Of a DNA stretch of 64,000 nucleotides, positions 9,954 through 19,543 are shown in pieces. The stretch covers positions 118,186,874 through 118,250,873 of the forward strand of contig OX393550.1 of the NCBI GenBank assembly GCA_947650365.1, in the 5' to 3' direction. Numbering within the stretch: position 1 is the stretch's first letter; each line of letters begins with the position of its first letter. This DNA is from Chamaelirium japonicum. Its lineage: Eukaryota; Streptophyta; Magnoliopsida; Liliales; Melanthiaceae. Below the pieces are notes generated by a model. It saw only the letters and a program-made list of their open reading frames with translations. It was not told where the DNA came from and ran no database searches. Position numbers and translations under genes: made by a program.

Positions 9954-11793
9954 CCACAAACCACCCAGTGATATTGAAACCCTGGACTTCATAGGTTCTT
10001 TTACGACCAGCAAACTCCTTATGATTAAGTATATCGGTCGTGTCGTCAAGGGTTACATCATGAAAACATATCAGCACCCCATCTTTGCTAGCAAGAATAT
10101 CGGTTTCTATGAAGTCAGCACCTTCTTCAATGGCTCTCTGAAAAAACCAACAGACGGATTTACATACCTCTTTCTCCCAAATAACAAGGTTCAAAAGGTG
10201 AAATTAAGAATGAACCATGCACAAATGTGGATAATTACTTGGGCACAAATTACAAAAAACTCCCTTGAACTATGCACGTCATTTCATATTGGTCCCTAAA
10301 CTTTTTTTTGAACAATTTGAACCATGAACTCTGCTCCGTCTGCATTTAGCTCCCTCTGTCAACTTTTCATCCCGAAAATACCCTTATCAATTCCAATAAG
10401 ACTCAAATGAGTTTTGGAATATTTAACATGTGCTCACTAGGAAAATGGTATTTTCAGAATAAAAGTTGACAGAGCAGGCTAGATGCAAACAGAGCACAGC
10501 TCAGGGTGCAAATTGTTTAACAAAAAAGTTGAGGAACCAATTGAAATGAGGTGCATAGTTCAGGGGAGATTTTTTGTAATTTTCCCTAATTATTACTTTG
10601 TCAAGATATACCTACAATCATGTGATGCATCTGTTGAGGAATCAGTTACCATGTATGCAGCAGAAGTTTCTTCGGGTAGCTCCCCATTCGATCCCCGATG
10701 AGCAATGTTATATGGCCGTAGTGTCTGTAAGGGCTGTTTTTCCTTGTTCTCTAATTTACTCGGCAACGGGTAGAATGGCCTCCCAATGGTTCCGTCAAAA
10801 AACGACAGGAGAATAAAAGGAAGAATCCCTGCCAACAACAAATCCCCACCTTATATTTCCCGATCCTTACGATACGGCCTCGTTCTGTAGGCAGAAAGTT
10901 TAACTAAGGAAGGGGAAAATAATGGGATTCCCTCACGTGAGCCCAACTGTGCCCGTTTCGTAGCCGGGAAAAGTTTAACTAAGGAATGAGAAAGTCACTC
11001 CAATCTTGTAAAAAACAAGCCAACCGGTGCGAAATTGGCCGGCATGGAATTCCCATCTTCACCAAGAGGAATCAATCCCATTCCCCTGGCTTACCATTCC
11101 CTTTCCCCCTCCTTAGTTAAAACTTTCTTACTACTATTCGAGGCCTAAAACGCAGCATAACCATAGTAGGGAAATATGAATCGCAAAATAAACCAGCGCT
11201 GAATAATCTCAAGAAGTCGCGAATAACATGAAAAATCCAAAAACCTCAAAAAATCCAAAAACAAATCCTTAAAAACCCCCAAAAAAACTGGGGGAAAAAA
11301 ATCCAGAATTTTCCTGATTTTCCCCAGAATCCGTCCGAACTGAACCCGCAATGAGCCAGCACCGGATTAGTGCCGAATCAGAAGTTTGTCACTATGAATC
11401 CGAGCAGTTGGGAACTAATATCAATTAGAGCTACGCTAACTCGACTAGATACATTGATGCATATGTTAACAACATAAACGGGCATGCATTATGATTTATA
11501 TAATTAACATATAAACTCAATTTAATTGAATGCACTAACAGTCCGATCCCCGAAATCCCTTAAAACGATTGAGGGAAATGATAAGAGTTACCCACTACCA
11601 AATTATTTATGCAAGAGAAATCAAATTAGAGATGAATAGACGGAGGGCAAGGAAATGATCGAAGGGTTGATGGGTCTGATGGTAAATCTCGAAACAACAG
11701 AAGCATCTGACAAAGAAAAAAGATGTGATTGATGGGTTCCGTTGCTAGCAGGCTATTGAAATATATTCTTGGGGGCTTACAGAGAGGAGCCAT
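9954..11793 (-). CDS. GDPD: Glycerophosphodiester phosphodiesterase, GDPD6-like; first three exons
   Basis: This is a minus-strand gene. Exon 1 is 11793-11781 (ATG then 10 nt; donor GTAAGC). Exon 2 is 10828-10650 (acceptor GGCAG). Exon 3 is 10137-9954 (acceptor TTTCAG, donor GTGAGG). The phases agree and give 125 codons plus one base. The product opens with a hydrophobic signal peptide (MAPLWILPFILLSF), then RPFYPLPS, then the GDPD catalytic motifs: AHRG (His48), FIETDI (Glu75, Asp77) and CFHD (His90). Family members cleave glycerophosphodiesters to glycerol-3-phosphate and an alcohol, and secreted plant forms act in the wall or vacuole in phosphate recycling. MITEs sit in both introns. Later exons were not found at lower coordinates, so the gene may have a very long third intron, or may be truncated by the transposons there. 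The 13-nt exon is inferred: exon 2 has no in-frame ATG, and joining it restores one. Confidence 0.8.
10240..10588. mobile_element. MULE-type MITE in GDPD intron 2
   Basis: A 349-bp element has long imperfect terminal inverted repeats sharing ATTACAAAAAA and CTGAACTATGCAC-like motifs, plus matching inner segments about GACAGAG and AGAGCAC. Flanks ATAATTACT (10231-10239) and ATTATTACT (10589-10597) fit a 9-bp target duplication with one mismatch, the Mutator-like size. It has no coding capacity and leaves the intron splice sites untouched. Confidence 0.7.
10876..11145. mobile_element. MITE of about 270 bp in GDPD intron 1
   Basis: The ends GGCCTCGTTCTGTAGGCAG and the complement of CTACTATTCGAGGCC are inverted. 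The inversion continues inward with AGAAAGTTTAACTAAGGA-like arms. The GGCCTCGTT terminus resembles PIF/Harbinger MITEs, but no clear 3-bp target duplication was seen (flanks TAC and TAA). Class is therefore tentative. Confidence 0.5.
11146..11780. other. GDPD intron 1, promoter-proximal part
   Basis: This is intron sequence between the MITE ending at 11145 and the donor after exon 1. It contains a C/A-rich homopolymer patch near 11220-11300. No gene or mobile element was recognised. Confidence 0.4.
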
Positions 11794-11804
11794 TGTTCTC
11801 TTCT

Positions 11805-11845
11805 CCGCCGCCGCCGCCGCCGCCGCCGCCGCTGCCGCTCCGCCG
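11805..11845. repeat. CCG/CGG trinucleotide repeat in the GDPD 5' UTR
   Basis: About nine perfect CCG units are followed by interrupted ones. On the gene's strand it reads (CGG)n and lies only 12 bases before the inferred ATG at 11793, so it should be transcribed as 5' UTR. Open frames through it (poly-Ala, poly-Gly) are composition artefacts. Confidence 0.8.
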
Positions 11846-12250
11846 GATCGCTCCTCCCTCAATCCGCCTCACCTTTTCGGATGGATATATATAGGCGTAA
11901 TAGTCGCCGAAGGTATTAGCTGCCGTATTAGCATATTCCGCGGGAATAACTGGAGTCATCCGTCCGGTGATGATCAGTTCAGTTCACATGTTTGACGGTT
12001 TTATTTCGTAACGTCATTGGATAATGCTATTCGTCCCGAAGCATCTATCCAGAATGACGTGTCCAGATTATAGCCGTGGGTTTCACCCACCCCCTACTAT
12101 GAATCACACTCACCCCCGAACCGGCAGTCAAAGGGACTCTGTGATTGGACGACCCTTTAGAATCACACTCAACCCCGACTCGTCTGGCACGCAAACGAAC
12201 CCTATGATTGGATGCTACGTCATTCGGGTTGAGCATTGGGACAAATGATT
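11846..12250 (-). promoter_or_regulatory. Probable GDPD promoter (minus strand)
   Basis: On the minus strand a TATA box (TATATATAT, 11885-11893) lies about 95 bases before the inferred ATG. Three ATTGG motifs on the plus strand (near 12145, 12207 and 12248) read as CCAAT boxes on the gene's strand. No transcript data are available. Confidence 0.5.
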
Positions 12251-12821
12251 GGAGCTGAATAGCATTACTAGCTCTCTTTTTTCTTTTTTTCTTTTGAGAT
12301 TTTTTTTTTTTACATCTAAGAGTGTCCCGAATACACACTGACCTACTTCAAGCTCGGACTAACTCCTCTGAAAATACACACTAATCCACTTGGAAGTTTT
12401 CCTACACACACATGGATAAATCAAGAGGGGGGGGGGTTATGTGTGCTTGACTATTGTTATCACGTGGGGTGCATGTGGACAATTATGATCAATTTTTTTT
12501 CCAAAAGCCTCATTGCCAATCTCAAGCTGGGTTGAGAAAGGTTGATGGTTTACGTTAGGTTGAAAGCCGATCGTAAAAAACCAACTCAAACTTGCACAAC
12601 ATACCAAGCACTTCCTCTGAATGCACATGCTATGTGGAAGCAGGTGAAAGATCTTGACCAGGGACTATCTTCCAGGGGAATCAGATTCTTGCAAATTGGG
12701 TGTTCAGGCATCGGTCTATAGATCATGTGCGAGTATAAGGCTTTTATACATTACTCCATGCTTTTCGATACTCAGTTCTCTACATGTGCTATATGTATTA
12801 CTTTTGTTATCTAATGCATAA
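12251..12821. other. Unannotated stretch, no gene seen
   Basis: It contains poly-T tracts near 12278-12312 and a run of ten G at 12427-12436. No coding region or recognisable transposon was found. It separates the GDPD promoter from the inverted-repeat element. Confidence 0.4.
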
Positions 12822-12963
12822 ATTGGGATATACCTAATGTGGGGGAGGATTACGGTCATCGTACAATCACCCTCCAACAGTCGATAGAAGAGTAGAGTTT
12901 TCAGGGATGTGGGGCACTGTAGAGTTGTCGATTGCTGAGCTGTCACTCAGATACTGTTGAAAT

Positions 12964-12995
<32 letters not shown>

Positions 12996-13021
12996 GGGGG
13001 GAGGGAGGGAGAAAGAGAGAG
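12964..13021. repeat. GA microsatellite with poly-G run
   Basis: (GA)n runs into about 18 consecutive G, then more GA. It lies in the left arm; the right arm has the complementary (CT)n at 14939-14987. Confidence 0.9.
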
Positions 13022-13348
13022 TTGAAACAGGATGTGGTGACGAAGTTCGGCCGAATCCTGCGTCTCTGTGTGGTAAGACGCAACCTTTGAATCCACTATC
13101 ACTCAAAGAAGTTGAGCCACTCTCGATAGGCCGAGGAGTGTTTATGCAGGTGAACAGAGGATGGAATGGGTTTGGTAAGAGTCTGAATACCGGAAGGCTC
13201 TGGGAGCTCTGGAAAACAGAAAGTGGGAATGTTGTCTGGAATCTCCAATCTAAAAAATCTGTCGAGTTTGCTATTTTATAGACGTTTGGGAATATCGAGG
13301 ATTTGGTAAATATCCGGGAGGATTTACCATACCCTAAATAGTGTTTGT

Positions 13349-13458
13349 GGGCCCTAGGTAGGGCTGTGGGTCCCACCGTCGTCTCCGTGGGCACCAGTCA
13401 AGAATGCGGGTCCCATCGTCATGCTCATGGGCCCCAGGCAGGGTTATGGGTCCCACTG
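13349..13458. repeat. Short tandem repeat, unit about 45 bp
   Basis: Roughly two and a half units share GTGGGCCCYAGG, TGGGTCCCACCGTCG and related words. They stand directly before the GGCGTTAGCT segment that opens the minisatellite region. Confidence 0.6.
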
Positions 13459-14650
13459 TCAGGCGTTAGCTAGATTTTGCACCCACAGTTATCCCCTCTC
13501 AGCTAGGCAGGTGCTAACCTTTCTGTCTGGGATTCCTTGGTGCAAAACCCGGTCACTCGTCTGCCGACCCCCTGTCCGTGGCCGACCATCATGCACATCT
13601 TCCAACCCGTTGTCCGGGGCTGACCGTCACACTCACCAACCCCCTGTCAGGGGTCGGTTGCTGTCGACCAGTTGTCCGGGCCAACCGTTGCGCTCGCCGA
13701 CCCCCTATCAGGGGCCGGCCGGGTGGATGTCTGTTGACCCGCTGTCCGGGGCTGGGGTGCGTGTCTGCCGACCCGTTGTCCGGGCCGATCGCCGCGCTCG
13801 CTGACCTCCTGTCAGGGGCCGGTCAGGTGCGCGTGATCCGATCCGTTGTCCGGGCTGATCATCGTGCGCGTTTGCCGACCTATTGTCAGAGGCCGACCGT
13901 TGCGCCCGTCGACCCACTGCCGAGGCCGACCGGGTGCGTGTCTGCTGACCCATTGTCTAGGCCTAACAATTATCGTCCACCGACCCCCTGCTGAGGGCCA
14001 ATCAGGTGCATGTCTGCCGACCCGTTGTCCGGGGCCTACCGTCGCGCTCGCCGACCCCCCGTTAGGGGTCGGCCGGGTATGCGTCTACTAACCCATTGTC
14101 CGAGGCCGACAGTCACGCTCGCCGACCCCCTGTCAGGGGCCGACCGGGTATGCGTCTGTCGACCCATTGTCCGAGGCCGACCGTCGGGCTCACCGACCCC
14201 CTGTCAGGGGCTGGCCGGGTACGTGTCTGCCGACCCGTTGTCCAAGCCAACCGTCGCACTCGCCGACCTCCTGTCAAGGGCTAACCAGGTGTGCGTGCAT
14301 CTTCCGACCCATTGTCCAGGTTGACCATTGTGCTCGCCGACCCCCTGCTAGGGGCCGACCGTGTGCATGTCTGTCAATCCGTTGTCTGGGCTGACCGCTG
14401 CACGCATCTGTCAACCCGTTGTCGGGGGCCGACCGTTGTCGTCCATTGACCCCCTACCAAGGGCTGGTCGGGTGCATGTCTGCCGACCCATTGTCTGGGG
14501 CCAACCGTTGTCGTCTACCGACCCCTTGTCCAGAGTTTGATCGTCTCGCAGGCGGTCGGGCGGTTAGCCCACTGTCAGGCGTTAGCTTAATTTTGCACCC
14601 AGACCCCCCTCCCTAGCCAATCAGGTGCTAACCTAGCTAGCTGGGACGCC
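13459..14650. repeat. GC-rich minisatellite, unit about 70 bp, bounded by direct repeats
   Basis: About fourteen degenerate units of roughly 70 bp fill 13545-14560. Each is made of two similar halves, one carrying CCGACCCGTTGTCCGGG and one carrying CGACCCCCTGTCAGGGGCC. The array is bounded by diverged direct repeats sharing GGCGTTAGCT, ATTTTGCACCCA and CAGGTGCTAACCT (13459-13530 and 14572-14640). The open frames across it (motif PVRGRPG) come from repeat composition. Confidence 0.85.
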
Positions 14651-14935
14651 GTGGTGAAACGTTGGCGGGCAGACGATCACGCAGGCTGGCAGAGGGGCAG
14701 GGGTTCGATGCTGGCTAAGGGTTGCGGGGGGTCGGGCAGGATGAGGGGCAAGGGGGGGGGGGGGGGGGGGGGGGGTCAGACTCTTGCCAAACCCATTCCA
14801 TCTTCTGTTCATGTGTATAAGTACTCCTCGGCCTGTCGAGAGTGGCTCAACTTCTTTTAGAGATAGTGGATTCAAAGGTTGTGTTTTACAACATGGAGAC
14901 ATAGACTTCGATCGAACTTCATCACCACATCCTGT

Positions 14936-14938
<3 letters not shown>

Positions 14939-14987
<49 letters not shown>
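14939..14987. repeat. CT microsatellite
   Basis: (CT)n with one interruption, in the right arm of the inverted-repeat element. Confidence 0.9.
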
Positions 14988-15122
14988 AACAGTATCCGAG
15001 TGACAACTAATTAAGCACTCTACAGCGCGCCACATCCCTGAAGCTCTACCCTTCTATCGATTGTTGGAGGGGGACTGTACGACGGCTGTAATCCTCCCCC
15101 ACATCTAACCCCTTCCCAATAT

Positions 15123-16054
15123 AAGGGTTCGATATTTCTCTTTGAAAAAACAACTCATAAACTATGAAATGAATCATAATTAGAAACCTGCATGTCATGG
15201 TTAAAGCGATGTTTGTAAGTGCCATTGCACAAGAGAGACTACGACAAAACCCGACAACTACAACATCGTAAAGTATTTTTATTTCATCACCAAAGACCGA
15301 ATCTTGTTTTCCACCCATAGATGTACCACTTTATTTATATTTTATAGACCACACGACTTATGATAAGCTCGTGATTCGATTCCACGATCTCCAAGGGAGG
15401 AAAATTGGGGATAGACATGATGCCCCCGCCCCCGCTACCATCGTAGCCCATCACCCATAAGCTGTCCCCACCAATATTGACATTGTCCATCGTCCCCACA
15501 ATGCTCAGCGAGCACCACCCCACCACTATCATCATCGCCGCCGCCGCCGCCATGCTCACCACCATCGGCCGATACTGCCGTTGTGGCCACACGGCGTAAG
15601 GCAAACTGGTCGGGGAACAACGGATTAACCACTGGGATCCAAACCATAGTGGTGGGTGGGGAGTAAACCAAAGACCTACAAATGGACGAGAATACAGGTC
15701 CATGTTCAAAAATGAAAGGCCGAAAAATGCAGTCCCGTTCACACGGGAACTGCTTTGTCGCTCACAGTACGCTCTTGATGGAACGGAAACTTGAAACCAC
15801 CGAACAGCTCCCGTCCGTCTGATCAGTTGACTCTGTATTCCGTAGGACCAAAGGGGGTCTATGGATGACTTGACGGTGGGGAAGACTCGGAACATGGGAC
15901 CGCATCCAGTCAACGGTCCACACAGAGGGCTTCTTGACTTCTTTTTTCGTTCGATGCGGCGACAAAACCCATGTACTACAAAAAAAAAAAGATCAACGTG
16001 TCGTGACCGGCGTGGGTTTCTTAAACGGAATTTGTATTCACACCTCCCAAAATA
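15123..16054. other. Unassigned region with one unrecognised minus-strand ORF
   Basis: The longest frame is 15913-15335 on the minus strand, 192 codons. It has an Ala/Met-rich hydrophobic stretch (MAAAAAMMIVVGWCSLSIVG) followed by a Gly run. No family was recognised and no supporting signals were seen. A later Met at that stretch could start a short membrane or secreted protein, but this is speculative. Confidence 0.2.
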
Positions 16055-16248
16055 GGAGTATGATTTTGTTTCAACCTCTTTAAAGAGGTTGGATGTTCCC
16101 GGTTTCTCTTATTGGTCCATTCCAAGGGTATGTTTGTCATTTCATACTGTTTATTATGGTGAAATGATCAAAAGCTCTCGATATGGACCAATGAGAGAGA
16201 CCGAGAACATCCAACCTTTTTAAGGAGGTTAGAACAAAATTGTACTCC
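16055..16248. mobile_element. Palindromic MITE, 194 bp
   Basis: Inverted arms of about 75 bp share GGAGTA, ATTTTGTT, CAACCTC and GGTTGGATGTTC, ending in TGGACCAATGAGAGA-like words around a short centre. The 6-bp sequence AAAATA is repeated at 16049-16054 and 16249-16254. It inserted exactly at the left border of the hAT-like element that starts at 16253. Confidence 0.7.
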
Positions 16249-17029
16249 AAAATAGGGGTGTAAAAAAAATCCGAGGGTCTAACCCGGTCCGAAAGTCAAC
16301 GGTCCGAACCCGATCTGGACTGGTCAACAGCTCGACCAGGTCTGGCCCGAACATAACATGGGCCGGACTCGGACCGCCACCTTGAGCCCGAGCCCGATCT
16401 GACTCAGCCCGATATAATTACTGTATACTTATTATTATATATAACTAGTGCATGCTCGTGTCTATCGGCACTGCAGCGGGCTTCGGCGGCAACACACCTG
16501 AACATTTTCGGCAACAAAACACTTTCGACGACAACACCGACATTCACAGGACACCCATTTCTTCGCCCGTACCAATCGGCACGGAACGGGCACCTTCGTC
16601 GCGACCAACTCCTCTTCTCCCTATAACCGAGATTCGAACGGATTCCTCGAGATCGATCCGATGATTTGGGACAACCGAAATTTCAGCATGCGGATTTATA
16701 GTCGTTGATGCGAACAACGATTACGGGATGAACGGTCAGGTTTAGTACAATTTAAATGAGCTGGGAATTTAGGGGTTTAGTGCAATTTAAATGGGTTGGG
16801 AATTGAAACCAAGGGGAGAGAGTTGGTTGACAGAGAAATAGATATTGTGCGTTGATTTTTGAACGAATGGTTCGATCTATTCGGTTCATTTTTGTCCAGT
16901 CAGCTTGTCCTAGTCAGCTTCAGTTTTGTCTAGTCAGCACAATGTTGGAAATAAATCTATGGTAGTGGCCTGCAACGGATGCCTCATGTCCACTTCGGAT
17001 GCTTACCCACAAGCCTAGGTAGTTACGAC

Positions 17030-17518
17030 TAGGGGTGGCAATTCTTGACCCGACCCGCCAACCCGACCTGAAGTTAGCGGGTTTGGGTTTGCCCTAAACG
17101 GGTTCGGGTCATAAACGGGTCGACCCGATTGACCCGTTTATTTAATGGGTCGGGTTCGGGTTTGTACTTATAACCCGATTGACCCGACTTGACCCGTTTA
17201 ACAAATGGGTCGTGTCAACCCGACCCGACCCGAGCTAACCCGAACCAACTTGAGCCAACCCGACTCAACCCGATCAAACCCGGCCCAATCCGACTTGTCT
17301 TGACCCAACTGGACAGGTTTACATGGGTTCTATTGACCCGACCCGACTCGACCCGACCCGTTTAGTAAATGGGTTAAACGGGTCGGGTCAACCCGTTTAT
17401 TAGACGGGTCGGGTTTGGGTTTAAGTTTTTGACCCATTTATTAAACGGGTCGGGTTCGGGTTGGGTGTTTTGCCCTTATACATATGTCTCAACCCGACCC
17501 GACCCATTGCCACCCCTA
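17030..17518. mobile_element. hAT-type MITE made of CCCGACCC repeats
   Basis: A 489-bp element starts TAGGGGTGGCAAT and ends ATTGCCACCCCTA, a perfect inverted repeat. An exact 8-bp target duplication GTTACGAC lies at 17022-17029 and 17519-17526. The interior is almost wholly GGGTCGGGTT / AACCCGACCC words. It lies in the leader of the outer Copia, whose sequence resumes across it. Confidence 0.93.
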
Positions 17519-17526
17519 GTTACGAC

Positions 17527-18942
17527 ACGGGAGTTCATACGGCCCCCACTAGAGTGGGATAAAAAGCCCTTCTCTCCTCACCCCGTAACCACCATATCCC
17601 AAAGGAGACGTACTGCTAAGTCATATGGCATGGAAAAACATAACCATCATCCTAGGGGGTGTTGAGCTACGCCCTTCCACCCAGACACAAAGCAGTTGGT
17701 TGTGGAGGTCAGATGATCTCTAAAAATCCTCTCTTACATCCCTTATTAAATTTGAGGGTTATTTTATGCAAGTATGAGTGTACACTAGGGTCACGACAAC
17801 CTATACACTAGACCCTGGTTATACTGTGCTCCCACTAGCGTTTCAAGCCTTTCGCGAAGCATTAATCGATCTCGGAATATCATAGTCCCTGCCTCAAGTG
17901 GATTTCTCCACTCAAGGGTCACATTATATATCCCAAGAACGTCGATGCTCCGCAAATCTGGCTATCACGCTAATGCTCTGGAGCCTAGCCTAAGGTCAGA
18001 CTGACAGGAAAGGTCTTCCACTACCATGGCGCCTCACTTATAAATTTGACGAATGGTGTCATAGTAGAATTCCAACTCATTCTAGGTTTCGATACTGGCC
18101 AAATAGGCACACCCGACTAATCGGGTGTTGACCTAATGGTGACATAACCAAATGTGAGGATTTCACACTATCATCAATGGTCAATTAAATAATAGGCATC
18201 ATTTGTGGGATCCTATCCTAATAAGGTCGCTAAGACCCGAAGGGAAAGGGCATCCCTCTAATACAGATAATTAAATTATCGCATCGGGGTTCTTTACAGT
18301 AATATAAAGAACTACTGAAAGAAACAACCACACAACTGAATCAAGTTCAGGGTCCGACCCCTGAACCTGACTGGCACAGCGCAGGCTCTCTGTCTCCTTC
18401 GCAAGGTTCCTCGATCCGGTGCAAGCCTCTGTATACGATCTCCTAACACTTTCGCCCTTTGTCATCATCGTATACGCTTTGCCGAATTGCCATCGTTCTC
18501 CAAGGTTCCGCTCGTCCTTCGGTAGTGGATCTCTGCAGCAGGTCCTCCACTTCAATCTGTAACCGAAAAAGATCTAGTATGCTTCGAGCAAGTGCTCGCT
18601 TATACACAATTTCCTAGAAAGAAAAGGAAAACATGCCTAGCAAAAAGTATGGGAATCAAGGGTGGTCAACCTCCACCACTTGCCCGACTATGGCTCTAAA
18701 ATCTATCCACACACAGAAGAAAACACATCTCGACAATTAGCTAGCACGGGGTCCGACCCCCGATAGCAAGCAATCACATATCTAGATTATTTTAGAAGCA
18801 GTGCCCTATAAGAACAATTCATAGAACACATAGAATATATTCTATATGTATGATCAAGTCATAGAACCCCGATGGCGGCACATATCATTCATGCGCGCAC
18901 ATGACGGTTTCATGAAAAACATGAAATGCACACCACTAGCAT
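17527..18942. other. Leader of the outer Copia element, non-coding
   Basis: This is similar by eye to the inner element's leader (25440-27365). Shared words include TTCATA near the start, CCCACTAGCG/CCCACTGGG, GATACTGGCCAAATAGG and GGTCCGACCCCTGAACCTGA. No frame with recognisable domains was seen. Confidence 0.6.
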
Positions 18943-18954
18943 GCTCTGATATCA
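18943..18954 (-). other. Outer Copia primer binding site
   Basis: GCTCTGATATCA on the plus strand is the complement of the usual TGGTATCAGAGC with one change. It is two bases from the LTR start at 18957, the same spacing as in the inner element. Confidence 0.8.
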
Positions 18955-19543
18955 ATTGTTGGAAATAAATTCATGGTAGAGGCTCGCAGCGGAAGCAATG
19001 GAAAGGTCTGAAAACCATGAGCAGTGTGCGTTACATATCAAAACTTTCATCGAAACGATCTACACGTGTGTGTATGAATTTAGCATGGCATCTACGTGAA
19101 CCCCTAACGTCGATCTAATGCGAAAGAACAATCTAGCATGTATGCATATTCTATCTATGCTAGATCAGCATGTTAGAGATCATACCTGTGTGCGGATTCT
19201 TTCACTGCGACAAGTTTCTTCTTTGTCGATAGAGAAGGGCTCGGATCTGCTCGACATAGCTTCAGTACGATGGCCATAACTTTCTACTCCGAACTCGGAT
19301 TGGACAAAAATTTGGACTGCAAGTAGCCAACTTCAAGACTCAACATTTACAACAACTTTCATCTCGTTTGGACTTCTATAGCTCCTAGAATCATAGAAAC
19401 AATATTGATGTTCTGTGCAGATTCTGGACAGTATAAGCTTGCGGGAGATGCCTTCTAGTTCACCCAATCTCGCACGATGCACGGTACCTCGTCGATGGAT
19501 CTCTAAGTGCCTCCATCTGACGAGCCTTCTCCTTCTACGAAAC

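Larger units (their letters stand above)
12822..15122. mobile_element. Inverted-repeat element enclosing a minisatellite, class unknown
   Basis: Left arm 12822-13186 and right arm 14776-15122 are reverse complements along about 350 bases. Shared segments in order include GTGGGGGAGGATTAC, CCTCCAACA, CAGGGATGTGG, a GA/CT microsatellite, TTGAGCCACTCTCGA and ATGGAATGGGTTTGG. The arms are diverged and hold GA and poly-G tracts of different length. Between them lie tandem 45-bp repeats and a GC-rich minisatellite. No transposase frame or clear target duplication was seen. It could be a foldback or Mutator-like element, or two LTR-like sequences in opposite orientation. Confidence 0.6.

Noticed and set aside
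11729-11995. Plus-strand ORF with a poly-Ala run
   Set aside because: It reads the GDPD 5' UTR CCG repeat antisense. The minus-strand TATA, ATG and splice donor explain the region better.
13545-14560. CRISPR array
   Set aside because: The whole 70-bp unit is repeated with drift; there are no unique spacers between constant repeats.
13421-14616. Several overlapping plus-strand ORFs with PVRGRPG / DPLSG repeats
   Set aside because: They are open in several frames because the 70-bp GC-rich minisatellite lacks stops. No start context or domain was seen.
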